DNA of 31,547 nucleotides from Hydnum rufescens UP504 (GCA_014904985.1 MU129202.1:23495-55041); one strand, 5' to 3'; positions 12,001 to 22,216 are shown, counted from the stretch's first letter. Made by a program: numbers and translations. Notes: generated from the letters alone by a model not told the origin.

Positions 12001-12324
12001 AAATGTATCTGCGAGTAGGAATGAAGGCTGGGTGTGTAATCCATCGTATTACATAACACCATTCGTTAGAGTTACCTTGAGGCAACAAGATCCCCATATG
12101 AGCAGAATTGAAGAGAATTCAAGAATGATATACAGAAGGGCAAGTTGAATTGCTGGGTCCACCCATACCATGGCTTATGGTAAGGCATAAATGAATACAG
12201 TCCCTGTGGCCTGTTTGAAGACCCCGGGAGATGCTCATGTACAAACCCAAGAAATGAGCATTCATTTACATCTTCTCCAGGCATATGGCATTTCATGCTC
12301 ATCCATGAACCGAAAAAGGCTTGT

Positions 12325-12349
12325 NNNNNNNNNNNNNNNNNNNNNNNNN
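12325..12349. other. Assembly gap (25 N)
   Basis: A run of 25 Ns lies inside the repetitive coiled-coil part of the minus-strand gene. The right flank still codes the AEDA-type repeat. The left flank does not, so the true C-terminus of that gene is missing or misjoined here. Confidence 0.99.
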
Positions 12350-13327
12350 CGCCTGGCTGGCGTCCTCCGCCTCCGCGGCCCTCCGCCGCCTGCTGGGCGT
12401 CCTCCGCCTCCCGCTGCGCTCCTCCGCTGCCTGCTTGGCGTCCTCCGCTGCCTGCTGGGCGTCCTCCGCTGCCTGAGCACGCAACTCGGCTGTGTGTAGA
12501 TTGAGATTCCTTTCCTGTGAATATATAGTTGAATATTAGAGATAAAGCAATCCATTCTGTAAAAGAAGAAATACAGACTCGTATTGCATTAAACTTCCCA
12601 TATATCAAGCGAATCTTGGGCTGGTCTGCCACAAGATCACGTTCCCGCATATCGACAAGCAGTCCTTCGGGTATTTCCCCATCATCCTCCCCTCCCCACT
12701 GCGTTCGGATGAAAAGCCGGATCGACCGAGCAAGCCACCAGCAATTCGCAGTCCACAAGTGATATTTCCGTCTCTGCGTCGATACCGCATACGCCGCGAG
12801 GATGACATCGACAACGTTTGGACGACTATCCACCGCTCGAAAATGTGTCACACCGAGGCTTCGTAGCGAGGAGTTCTTTCCGGAGGAACCTGGTTTTGAA
12901 GCAATAAAGTACTTTTTGATTGCGTCACCATCGAGCGGCTGGCACCAATCCGCCGCCCTGCCTTCGCGCTCCGCACCCTGCTGATCTTTCGCTGCCTGTG
13001 GAGAGCCCCGAAAGACTTGGGGACAAGACTATCAGAAGACCCCTTGGCTGCGTGCCAAGGGTCATTCTCGAACGACATGCGGTCGATACGCAAATAGACG
13101 ACCGAGCGAGGGTCTCGCTCAAAGACCAACGTCAAGCCTTCGTGCTTGAATTTCTCGAAACGTTCCCAGTGGAAAATCGTAGCAAGCTTGAAGGCAGTGT
13201 AGGGAGGACTCTCGTCGTGCGTTAGATTGACTAGTTCCGTGTACCAGACACCCAGGGGCCTCTTGGCTAGATTGCCTGGCAGTAAGAAGAGGGGAGTGGA
13301 GTCGCGAGGTGGTGATGGATCAGACAT
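12350..13327 (-). CDS. Basidiomycete-type NCWW-domain protein with coiled-coil tail (frame disturbed, C-terminus lost at gap)
   Basis: Start chosen at the ATG at 13,327 (MSDPSPPRDSTPLF...); an upstream in-frame ATG at 13,375 exists but lies in a less protein-like segment. Exon 1 (13,327-12,579, about 250 residues) has a Trp/Arg-rich domain with VLPG-like FLLPGNLAKRPLGVWYTEL, then FHWERFEKFKHEG, YLRIDRM and, at residues 195-198, NCWW in KYHLWTANCWWLARSIR. A 64-bp intron (12,578-12,515; GTCTGT..CACAG) leads to ERNLNLHTAELRAQAAEDAQQ, the start of a hexapeptide-repeat coiled coil. The frame slips once at a CCCC run (13,006-13,009 on the plus strand), where one missing base would restore it, and again in the coil. 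I know this as an uncharacterised family in mushroom fungi. The His-Trp plus Asn-Cys-Trp-Trp pattern loosely recalls permuted papain-like (LRAT/NlpC-P60) active sites, but that is speculation. Copies lie at 15,469-15,789 (tail) and 31,062-31,547 (head plus tail). Confidence 0.6.
12515..12578 (-). other. Intron of the NCWW/coiled-coil gene
   Basis: 64 bp, starting GTCTGTATTTC and ending TATTCACAG, with a CTAAT branch-like site. Removing it joins ...KFNAIR to ERNLNLHTAELRAQ in frame (phase 0). The equivalent stretch in the 31.06-kb copy keeps both borders. The +3 C in the donor is unusual. Confidence 0.5.
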
Positions 13328-13559
13328 CTTGAGGAATGAAAGAAGCTTGGAGAAGAACACCATATTTTTATTCACTCTGCCTCTCGCGCATGAGGCAACG
13401 AGTCACAAGTCAGAAGAATCGCTGGCCACGACGCAAACGCATGGTCGCTTCGAAAGTTCGTTATGGCTGTGTCATTCGGAAGCCGCCGAAAGACCACTCG
13501 CACTCTGCAACGTCAACCATTAGCACCTACTCGGTACCCCACTCTATATGTCAGCATGA

Positions 13560-13710
13560 TCTCTCGGCGCCAGGAACATACAATAGTGCTTCATGCATCG
13601 CGGGTAGTGATCCCAACCCGGTCGATCTGCGGCTTGCCTTGTACGCACTCGAATCCTTTGCCTATGGACGCTATACGACTGACAATCCAGGTTCAATTTC
13701 GTGCCCTTTA
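13560..13710 (+). pseudogene. FunK1-like scrap, second copy
   Basis: The stretch GSDPNPVDLRLALYALESF then AYGRYTTD parallels GGDAKSVELQLASYALES then CVHGHY at about 4,640-4,705. Nucleotides match through GCACTCGAATCC and CTATGGACGCTAT. Sequence on both sides drifts between frames and contains no kinase catalytic motifs. It lies just upstream of, and divergent from, the NCWW/coiled-coil gene. Assignment to FunK1 depends on the same motif memory as the first copy, but the homology between the two scraps is directly visible. Confidence 0.35.
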
Positions 13711-13756
13711 TATTTACAACTGTGTAGCTATCATAAACTTCGGACTAGTCGACTCG

Positions 13757-14320
13757 CTAGTCGACTTGGTGGCCCACGGTAATTTTGTTCCTGATGAGTA
13801 TTACAATCCTTACTGACGAGGCTTGGGTGTCATCTAGCAATCTGATATCCGTCAGCCACCGTGACACCCCCGGCTTGCTTTCTTCATCCCCATAATCCGC
13901 CGAACCCTTATCGCTCTCATCATCATACCGACGGTCCCTGGGGCAGTGTCTTCTGGACACTTCGCAAGAACATTGCGCCAGGTTACGCTCAAGGTTTGCC
14001 CATCGCACACCCTTCGCTCGCTCCAATCTCCCTAGACGACTAGAGTCAACGCGGCTGAAACCAGGACTCGTTCTTCAACCGTCGCGAAGCCATTGAAACA
14101 GATCCTTTGTGTAGAGTCTATTTGCTCCCTTTTTCATCCAAGGACTCGTCTCACACTGCTGCAGTTCTTCCCTAGGGTGTCAACCCCGGAGGTCCGTCTT
14201 GCGTTGAGCAACTTGCAGCGAGCCCTCGCAGATACCAAAATGGTCATCCCAGGTCAAACCAACGAAATCGTGAGTGACATTGTTAAGTCGGTGGAACACG
14301 TCGAGGAGTAGCTTTTCCCA
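13757..14320. other. CpG-rich, coding-looking but unassigned
   Basis: On the minus strand, 14,026-13,757 is open and contains an acidic stretch (RYDDESDKGSADYGDEESKP) then WLTDIRLLDD. On the plus strand, 14,093-14,311 ends in LADTKMVIPGQTNEIVSDIV plus a short tail and a TAG. Either could be an exon of a lost gene. I recognise neither, and no splice model joins them to a neighbour. Confidence 0.3.
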
Positions 14321-14734
14321 GGTGTTAGCGGACTATCTTTGATTAGCATTTTTGGTATTCTGCATTTTTTTTTCCCTCACTTTTAATACACCCGTAGCAG
14401 TATTAGTCCAAGTCAATCCAAAAGCCTTTGGATGCAGGGGATCTTGGATTGTCCAATCCAGAAATAACGGAAACTGCAACTAGGAAGTACGTCCAGTATC
14501 ATCTGTCTAAAGGAACTACACCTCTTCAACTGGCCTTCTAGTTTTTACAAGTGGAAATAAAACGAGTTAATCCACGGATTTTGCCTGAACTGAAGACATC
14601 GAGCCCGTGCCTTCCTTTTGACCTTTGTTACCTGGATCGGCTCGGGCGCGCTGACACCTTGCCCGTTCTTCCCCCCATCATCATCATCCAAATCGTTCGG
14701 GGGAAACCTCTACTCAGAGGTCTCGTGTTCGTAA

Positions 14735-15468
14735 TAAACCTGCTTGCGCTGCTGCTCGAAGACTGCATTGTCGGAGATTGCAATGACACAGGGGGCGTCG
14801 CTGACATCGAAGTATGTGTGCCTGCAGGACCTCTCCACCTCGATCGACCACAACGGGGGTTAAGGACCCGCTGCGGAGGGGGTGTACGGTGACCGAGGCG
14901 GAACGGACACGGGGCCGAATGCAGGCGTTCGCACTGGAGTGCAACATACTAGTTAACTGCTCTCCATATGGGGAAAGGAGCACACAGAACTAAATAAGGC
15001 TGCAGTGCCCACCTCCCGAGGGCATGTCGTCTAGACGAACAATGGGGGTCGAATCCACCTCATCATCTTGAGGGGTTGGGGGAGGTGGATCATCCACAAG
15101 ATAATAAGGATCGTCCCGCATCAGGGCAATGCGTTCAGCCCTACGCTAACAAAAAAATTGCACAGCTGATTAGTGCCAGTTCGCAAGAAAAGTCCTACGT
15201 TGCTTTTTCTCTCGCCTTGGCATCTCCGGGGTCTTCGATGTGAACCCTCAGCCATCAAGTGATCATTTTTTCTTCGTTCCTTCACTCTTCCCTTTCACAG
15301 ACTTGTCTTCTGCCTTTCCCTTTCCTTCTTCTTTGGACGGTTAGCTATAGGAAATGCGTTCTTTACATCCTCTTCATTATTGGTGGCGGTTGTCTCGCTG
15401 TCTTCACTTATTTGAGCGAGAAAGTTGGACGATTCAAATTTCAAGGCCGAGATCTCTCTTTTTTTTTT
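14735..15468 (-). pseudogene. AP-3 complex delta subunit hinge-like fragment, truncated and decayed
   Basis: Read on the minus strand from the junction at 15,468: FLAQISEDSETTATNNEED, a lysine-rich stretch (KGKAEDKSVKGKSEGTKKK) with two in-frame TGA codons, then GFTSKTPEMPRREKKQR, an intron (15,198-15,141; 58 bp, perfect ACTAAT branch site), RAERIALMRDDPYYLVDD, TPQDDEVDSTPIVRLDDMPSG, a second likely intron (15,012-14,934), and TPAFGPVSVPPRSPYTPSAAGP followed by a TAA. A Lys-rich hinge followed by DDPYY(I/L) and D(D/E)VDS(I/T)P(I/V)V(R/K)LDD is what I recall from fungal AP-3 delta (APL5), a vesicle coat subunit for Golgi-to-vacuole transport. The large N-terminal adaptin part is absent, replaced at 15,469 by an unrelated coiled-coil piece. 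The TGAs could be deaminated CGA codons. Confidence 0.42.
15141..15198 (-). other. Short intron in the AP-3-delta-like fragment
   Basis: 58 bp. The donor is GTAGGAC, the branch site GCACTAATCAG is perfect, and the acceptor is TTAGCGTAG after a T-run. It joins ...MPRREKKQ to RRAERIALMRDDPYY in frame. Its good condition shows the fragment came from a genuine spliced gene. Confidence 0.6.
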
Positions 15469-15789
15469 GCGGAGGACGCCCAGCGGGAGGCGGAGGACGC
15501 CCAGCAGGCGGCGGAGGACGCCCAGCGGGAGGCGGAAGAACTGGCCGTTCGCGAGGCGGAACAGCGACGGCTCGAGGAAGAACGACGTCGTGCAGCTGAA
15601 GCAGACGTGGTTCGCGAAGCTGAAGGTCGCCGCATCGAGGAAGAACGACGTCGTGCAGCCGAAGCAGACGTGGTTCGCGAAGCTGAAGGTCGGCGCATCG
15701 AAGCAGAAGGTCGACATGCGGCAGAAGCACAGATCGCTAAACTGCAAGAACAACTCCGCCTGCTCGCACCTGATAGTGCATACACGTGA
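15469..15789 (+). pseudogene. Detached coiled-coil C-terminal tail of the NCWW family
   Basis: 106 codons from 15,469 to the TGA at 15,787-15,789. AEDAQREAEDAQQ-type hexapeptide units (18 bp) are followed by two 21-residue (63-bp, three-heptad) repeats of the type RRIEEERRRAAEADVVREAEG, then IAKLQEQLRLLAPDSAYT and stop. The composition is almost entirely A, E, R, D and Q, as in a long charged coiled coil. Homology starts abruptly after a run of ten Ts. The upstream 'ORF' from 15,259 is really the antisense of the AP-3-like fragment, so this tail has no head. The 31.06-kb copy has both the NCWW domain and this tail, which shows the two belong to one family. It may be the piece missing at the 12,325-12,349 gap, placed here by rearrangement or misassembly. 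Confidence 0.6.
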
Positions 15790-16185
15790 GGTACGACTTT
15801 GCTGCTTTCCTCAAGCTACTGTTACTAACAACCCTGCTGTTCTACCAATTCCAAGGTCACAGGTCACCCCTTTCAAATCGATATATCCGCTTCCAGGACC
15901 TGTATCCCCAGGATGGATGTTCCCCTCCCCTCCGATCACTCTGCATGACAGGATCATCTACCAGTAATACTCTCCATGCTTTCTATATTGTTCATGTTCG
16001 TAATCCTTAGCACTCACAATCTATTCCCATGGCTCAAAGTATGGCCTCAGCATACCACTTCGGATGAGGGAGACTCATGATATATGATATATTAAGCAAT
16101 CAAGCTTCAAACTTTAGATTAACTTTCAAGTACTGACTCATCATGTATTTGGACCACTCTTGGCCCCTCGGGCAATATATAAACT
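15790..16185. other. No gene seen
   Basis: A transition from CpG-rich to CpG-poor sequence. Neither strand has a supported frame, and no repeat was recognised. Confidence 0.5.
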
Positions 16186-16360
16186 AGAATTCCTCTAGAC
16201 AGCATGTGACTCTGGCAAAAGCCGCATGTCTGAGAAACATGCTCGCTGACTCTAGACAACACGTGACTTCGGCAAATTCCGCATGTTCCATGAACATGCT
16301 CGCCTGGCTCTAGACAACATGTGATGACTTCGGCCAGTTCCGTGTACTACTGTACAGCAG
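16186..16360. repeat. Tandem repeat of about 63 bp with a hairpin
   Basis: About 2.5 copies, each with CTCTAGACAACATGTGACTTCGG-like sequence, here in parts: CTCTAGACAAC, TGTGACTTCGGC, CCGCATGT and AACATGCTCGC. Each unit contains an inverted repeat, clearest as GCATGTTC, CAT, GAACATGC near 16,281-16,299. Confidence 0.65.
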
Positions 16361-16590
16361 ATCCAGTGCCCTGCATCTCCCTGCTGGTGGATCTCCCTGG
16401 CTCCTGGGGGTGATCAGATTCTGGTATCAGATAACATACTGCCTACTATTCTGACAACCCAACACCATGTGTATGTCTCTGCACCCCAACTACCCCCCAA
16501 CTGTGCCCTGATTGTTTCTCTTCTAGCCTGTCACCACTTGCCCCACTGTCCTATCCTGCAGACCTACCCTCCCTGCTGTGCAAGGTTATT

Positions 16591-16818
16591 GGGCATCTTT
16601 CAGGCCTGGGTGAGAACTGCCACAGTGGGACAATGGCTTTGATATGGGCCCTTACGCTCGTCATTGTGACGGATCGTTCCCCCCATTGTTAAACTGTTGT
16701 TCCTGCTGTGGTGGGCATTGGACATACTGTGGGCCCTTACGCTCGTCATTGCGACGGATCGTTCCCCCCACTGTATGCTTAGTGTTGAACTCTAGGATCC
16801 TGCCCATGCCTTCTGGGG
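16591..16818 (+). repeat. 230-bp repeat R1
   Basis: First of three near-identical copies (others at 17,311-17,539 and 17,878-18,108). It runs from GGGCATCTTTCAGGCCTGGG to TGCCC..GCCTTCTGG. Inside are two copies of a CpG-rich core, starting ACGCTCGTCAT and ending GACGGATCG then TTCCCCCCA, about 86 bp apart. The copies form part of a longer irregular repeat that also includes the CAGCCTGTCACCACTTGCCC segment. Confidence 0.8.
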
Positions 16819-17002
16819 CATAGTGTCCTGCCCAATCTCGACCAACATTACGATGTGCCCTCATGGGTCATGATTTACCACTGAGGGAAAGTGCAGCTCT
16901 TATTATGCACTTTGGCACCAACTGTGGTTGGTATCTCATTACATGGATGCATTTGTGGCTTTATCTCACATCTTCTCCAATCTAGTTCTGTCATAACTGT
17001 CT

Positions 17003-17310
17003 GCCCTGCAGGCCTAACCTGTGGGCCTATGCTCCCTGCTGGCCTACCCTGCTGGCCTACCCCTGTGGGCCTATCCTCCCTGCGGGCCCTACCCTGCTGC
17101 CTACCCTGTGGCCTACCCTGCGGGCCTATCCTCCCTGCAGGCCTATCCTCCTGCAGCCTATCCTCCCTGTGGGCCTACCCTGCTGGCCTACCCTGTGGGC
17201 CTATCCTCCCTGTGGGCCTACCCTGCTGGCTACCCTGTGGGCCTATCCTCCCTGCTGGCCTACCCTGCAGACCTACCCTGTGGGCTACTCTGCATGCCTA
17301 CCCTATCGAG
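17003..17310. repeat. GC-rich minisatellite (CCTACCCTG..GGCCTATCCTCCCTG)
   Basis: An imperfect tandem of 13-26 bp words built from CCTACCCTG, CTGGCCTACC, TGTGGGCCTATCC and CTCCCTG. It produces long apparent plus-strand frames rich in Pro, Leu, Cys and Gly, which are by-products of the repeat. It lies immediately before R2. Confidence 0.8.
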
Positions 17311-17539
17311 GGGCATCTTTCAGGCCTGGGTGAAACTGCCACAGTGGGACAATGGCTTTGATATGGGCCCTTACGCTCGTCATGCGCGACGGATTGTTCC
17401 CCCCATTGTTAAGCTGTTGTTCCTGCTGTGGTGGGCATTGGATGTACTGTGGGCCTTACGCTCGTCATCGCGACGGATCGTTCCCCCCACTGTATGCTCA
17501 GTGTTGAACTCTAGGATCCTGCCCACGCCTTCTGGGGTA
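17311..17539 (+). repeat. 230-bp repeat R2
   Basis: Second copy, with the same two CpG-rich cores (about 17,371 and 17,457). It differs from R1 by single substitutions and small indels (for example CATGCGCGACGGATTG in the first core). Confidence 0.8.
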
Positions 17540-17877
17540 GGTGAGTGTGACATGTCTGATCAAAGGTATGTCCCTGTGTTCCCCCTGAAGAATAGAAGAT
17601 CTTGACAGGGAGTGCCATGACTGTAGTGTCCTCCTGGTCTTGCCATGCACCCTTATCAGTCCCAATTTGCAATTGGGTGGGGCGTGCCCCTCATTTTGCT
17701 CCAACTCCTTAATTTGTGAAACATATGCTTTGGTGCCAACTGCAGTGGGTATATCATTCCATGAGTGCATCTCTCTCTGTCTCATATCTTCTCCTCTCCA
17801 GCCTGTCACCACTTGCCCCACTGTCCTATCCTGCTGGCCTACACTGCTGGCCTACCCTGCAGGTCTACCCTACTGAG

Positions 17878-18108
17878 GGGCATCTTTCAGGCCTGGGTGA
17901 GAACTGCCACAGTGGGACAATGGCTTTGATATGGGCCCTTACGCTCATCATCGCGACGGATCGTTCCCCCCATTGTTAAGCTGTTGTTCCTGCTGTGGTG
18001 GGCATTGGATGTACTGTGGGCCCTTACGCTTGTCATCGTGACGGATCGTTCCCCCCACTGTATGCTCAGTGTTGAACTCTAGGATCCTGCCCATGCCTTC
18101 TGGAGGGG
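17878..18108 (+). repeat. 230-bp repeat R3
   Basis: Third copy, 567 bp after R2. The cores at about 17,941 and 18,026 show CG-to-CA or CG-to-TG changes (CTCATCATCGCG, CTTGTCATCGTG). Confidence 0.8.
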
Positions 18109-18308
18109 TAGGCCAGGGCATTAATGAGTGTGAACTGCTTGATCAAAGGTATGTCACTGTCTTGTAGTCAGAGACTTGTTCTTATTGGCTAACCCTTGCT
18201 CAATTGTTATTAGATTGTTGTTGACCCCCTACAGATTCACCCATCATTCACCTTTTATCTCTATCCCACCTGGTGTATCCCTGATCCAACTCAGGAGACA
18301 GGTCACCC

Positions 18309-18345
18309 TGTGGCTAGGGCTGTGGCTAGGGCTGTGGTCAGGGAG
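18309..18345. repeat. 12-bp microrepeat (GTGGCTAGGGCT)n
   Basis: Three tandem copies, the last altered to GTGGTCAGGG. Confidence 0.8.
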
Positions 18346-18779
18346 GGGACATCATTGCTGTGTATGCTGGTCAGTGTATCTCCCTTGTATCTCTCACTAG
18401 ACACTGCCTTGTTCATGTCCTGTGTAGAGTCACCATTTTTCTTCACACTGTGCTTCTCTATCACTGGTGTGCTTCTGTATCTCACCTGTACTTGCTATTT
18501 CTTCCATACCCACTACTTCTGCCATACTCACCACCCCAGCTGCCCTCTCTATTTCAGCTGTGCTCTCCATTTCAGTGGAAGACTGAATGAGCTCAGTTGA
18601 TGAGAACAGCAGGACACTATATCATGAGTTTGGCCTTGTATCTCCCTCTCATTGTGTTCTCAAATAGTGATAGGTGCATTGAAGTGTATGCAGGTGGTGT
18701 GTATGGTGCCTGGCATGCATTGGCATTTTCTGGCATATCAGCCCCAAACTCACCAAGCTCCATGTCCAGGTGTCATATC
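18346..18779. other. No gene seen
   Basis: CpG-poor. The frames here encode hydrophobic low-complexity peptides and have no supported homology. Confidence 0.45.
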
Positions 18780-20330
18780 TTGCTGTATATTCTTGTTTAT
18801 ACACTCTTCTCTATTCTCCTTTTGCTATTCTCCTTTCTCTCTCCTGCACTCTACTCTACACAGTCCCCCCTCTGTAATATATCCTCTACTCTTACTTACT
18901 CCCCCCTCTCTATATCCTCTACTCTTACTCTCTCCCCCTCTTCTACATCCTCTCTACTCTACTCTCTCTCCTCTACTCTCTCCCCTCTCTCACTTATATA
19001 CCCCTTATCCTATTCCCCTTCTTCCTTTTCTCTTCTCCTCCTTTTCCCCTTCTCTCCTCATCCCCTGATTCACTATCTCAATCCCATTAATCCCTCTCCC
19101 TTCTCTCCTTTCCTCTCTACTCCACTTTCCTCTCCTCTCTTATAGTGCCCCCTTCTCTCAATCCCCTGCAGCTTCTCTCTCTCTCACTCCTCTCCTCACT
19201 TTCATATCTCCTCTTTCTCCCTTCTACACAGCCACTCATTAATATTCTTACCTTTTCCACTTACACTCCACACTACTCCATCTCATCTTACTCACTCTTA
19301 ACAACTCATACTCATATCCTCATTACATCTCCTGTCTCCTCCTGTCTCCTCCAACTCCAATAATCCCCTAATACATACATTTGACACATCAACTCCCAAC
19401 TACCTCAAACAATTCCATAAATAATATTCAATTCCATTCCCTCAATTCCATTCCCTCAATTCCTTCCCATTCCTTTCATTATCATATTCCATCATCAATA
19501 TCACTTCTCCAACACCTTCCTTTCACCTCAAATTCTATTTACCTCAACCTCACCCAATTCTCCCTATCCCAATTCAAATTCCCTCATCCATTTCATACTC
19601 AATCCATTCCACACTCTCCATTCCCTTAACCCACACTATTCACATCTTAAACACACACACAGCTGCTATTCCAACACTCTCAACCTCTAAACACCAAATA
19701 TCTCCCTCACTTCTCATCACATCAACTCACAAGAATTCCACTCAAAGAAACTACAATTCACACCTTGAAAACAATTCCAAATTCATCTTTATCACTCCCA
19801 ATCTCCACTCTCCAACTGAATTTTACTCTCTCTCCCAATAACTCACCTTCAGTATTTTTCTAATTTCTCCATGACTTTTCATCCAAATCATTCATCATAA
19901 CCAACCCACTGCCAAAATCCTCTCAAAAATCCACATCAAACTCTACCACATCCAAAACAACACTAATCCTTCCCCTTCCACAATGAATCTCCCCTATCTC
20001 TCATTGCATCATTTCCTCCACTTTTTCCATTATTAATCTCAATTATTCTCCACCCCCTTTATCTCTCACACAGCATACAATCTACTGCAACCAGTTCCAC
20101 CATTCCCCAACCCATTCTCTTCACCAGCACAACTCAAATAGCTTCCACAACCCATATTTCATTATTCTCACTTCATATTTTCATATCTCACTTCATTCCT
20201 CTTTCATGATTTGCACCCTAATACCCCCTTTCTCCCAGTTACCATACCATTTCTCTCCCACATATATTAAGTCCAGCACATCTAAATTTCCATCATTTCC
20301 CCCCCTCCCCCTCAGTCTTTCAAGTCTTCA
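18780..20330. other. Extremely strand-asymmetric, G-depleted tract
   Basis: 18,780-19,160 is nearly pure C/T. From 19,201 to 20,280 a hand count gives only about 25 G in 1,080 bases (about 2%), while A, C and T all stay common. Many CCATTCC, CTCAATTCC and CTCTCC words recur without a strict period. No coding is supported. Long 'ORFs' result from the scarcity of TGA and TAG. Confidence 0.8.
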
Positions 20331-21254
20331 AGCACACCTGCTGGTCTTAGGGTCACTTCCAATCTACCTCTAGTATTCATCACACTTTCAATACACTCTC
20401 AGCAGGTGCATCATGAGTCTGAAATCAGAACTAAACTACACATCTCTTCACTCTTAGGGCAACCCCACCTTAGCAACTCAATTTCTTCATCTGGGCACAG
20501 AGCCTTTCATTCTCAATTCAATAATCATGGCCTGTAGGACACTCTCTTAGGGCTCTTCCTCCTTACACTCCCCAGATTACTTACCATTATCAATCCCCTG
20601 TTTGTCCTTACCATTCAGCCTCCTTAATAATCCCATTCCCAAATACTCCAGCTCTAGTATATAAGTACCTACTCCTCTATTCTCCACACACACAGAAGAG
20701 TAGACATAGGGATTTTCATCCAGCATTGGTGAGGAGGTCATAGTCCACAGGGTGGACATTGTGACTCAAGCCTATCTCACATTATGCTAGCAAAAAACTA
20801 GTGCATGCTCACCAGGTCTTGACATGCCATCAGGAATCTTGTATGTATTCTTCACTATCTTGTGTCCTTTTCTGCACTGATGTGTGCTTTTAAGCCCCTT
20901 TATGTATCTTTACAAGGCTTTATGTGTGTTTAAAGGGTTTTATCTCTCTTTGATTCCTTGCAGCTAAGTCAGTACCTTCCAGCTGTGTTTCAATCCCTTC
21001 CAGGCTGGGTGTCCAAGACTGCTTACCTGAGGGCAGTGTGCTGACCACTACCTGGTGTAGTGTGTCTCCCTTGTTTTTTCTCCAGACAAGGTCTCCAGTG
21101 GAGGATCACCTTCAAGTTGCAGTGATTCTTATGTGTTTCAGTGACCTCAAAATGTGCTCCCATGTTACCACCTGTGGTGTTTTTTTTTTTTGTTCTGAAA
21201 ATGCATGGGGAATCCAGGGTGTCTGTTGGGGTGGAGACTGGCTGGGTGTGCAGC
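20331..21254. other. No gene seen
   Basis: CpG-poor sequence with a TATATAAG-like stretch near 20,656-20,663 and a T12 run at about 21,180. Nothing is assignable. The stretch at 20,890-20,945 repeats TTTATGT.T.TTT.A words. Confidence 0.45.
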
Positions 21255-21430
21255 TGTGTGGCCATGCCCTCCTGCAGATACATGTGCGCCACTGCATGGC
21301 AGCAGCAGGTGTGCCACTGCGTGGCCATGGCTGCACCACTTCGTGGCTGCGCCACTGCATGGCCATGCCACTTTGTGGCTGCACCACTGTGTGGCAGGCA
21401 CTGCATGGCAGGCCACTTCATGGCCCCCAC
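21255..21430. repeat. Array of GCCACTGCATGGC-type units
   Basis: About ten short units built from GCCACT, GCATGGCCATG, TGGCTGCACCAC and CGTGGC words, many self-complementary (GCCACTGCATGGC, GCCACTTTGTGGC). All six frames give Cys/His/Trp/Ala-rich peptides, which are repeat by-products. Confidence 0.7.
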
Positions 21431-21862
21431 TCAATGTCCCCATGCTCCAAGTTTCAGAGACACATGTGCCACTGCACTACTACAAATGCCACATATCTGA
21501 GCAGCATGCTTGTATGAGTCTGGCAAGATCTGTGCATGGAGAACCTCCTGTGAGTTCCATTTCTGGGGACATCTAGTTACTATATATACACAATATATAC
21601 TATTCTAAGCCCTGATTAGAGTTTGTCTGTGTGTTTGGAAATCCATGCTGAGAGCAGCTCATCCAGCTCTTCCCACTTGCAATATACAGCAGGCAGATCT
21701 GTCTCTACCTTTTGAAGGAAGATTAAGGCTCACAGGTGGGCCAATCTCAATCTCTTATGGGTCTTCATTTCGGGTGGAAACGACTGCACCCTATGGACTT
21801 CAAGTTGAGTCTGGGTAGCCCTGGACTCCCTCTTTCAGATGGTGGTACTTGCTAAGCCATAG

Positions 21863-22160
21863 CTGCACTCGTTGAGGAGCTATGGCCATTGCAAGACCTG
21901 TACCTTGTCGTACCCCATCGTACCCCACCTGTATTTGATGCCTTGGAGGCCTGTGAGCAACATGGGAGCACCATAGACCTGTAGAGGGCATCTGGGGGGA
22001 CATTTTAAGGCCAAGATGATGTGCATAGGTGTGCTGGTTGAGGAGCTATGGCTGTTGCAAGACCTGTACCTTATTGTACCATTGTACCCCACCTGGATTT
22101 GATACCTTGGAGGCCTGTGAGCAAGATGGGAGCACCATAGACTTGTAGAGGGCATCTGGG
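21863..22160. repeat. Direct duplication of about 135 bp
   Basis: Copy 1 is at 21,863-21,997 and copy 2 at 22,031-22,160. They share GTTGAGGAGCTATGG, TTGCAAGACCTGTACCTT, TTGGAGGCCTGTGAGCAA, ATGGGAGCACCATAGAC and TGTAGAGGGCATCTGGG. Differences include CG-to-TG and CG-to-CA changes. Confidence 0.85.
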
Positions 22161-22216
22161 AGTGGGAGTGGTGGGCATTGGAAGCCCTGTAGAGAGGTGG
22201 AGTATGTAATGAGTGA

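Noticed and set aside
15259..15468. Membrane-protein N-terminus fused to the coiled coil
   Set aside because: The hydrophobic stretch is the antisense of the lysine-rich AP-3-like fragment with its minus-strand introns. The minus-strand reading explains it better.
16891..17605. Long Pro/Leu/Gly-rich ORFs (156 and 194 codons)
   Set aside because: Direct products of the CCTACCCTG/GGCCTATCC minisatellite; two frames are equally open.
18597..19629. Ser/Pro/Leu-rich ORFs up to 182 codons
   Set aside because: G scarcity removes TGA and TAG stops; no codon or domain signal.
21023..21576. Cys/His-rich ORFs as zinc-finger proteins
   Set aside because: They come from the self-complementary GCCACTGCATGGC array and are open in several frames at once.
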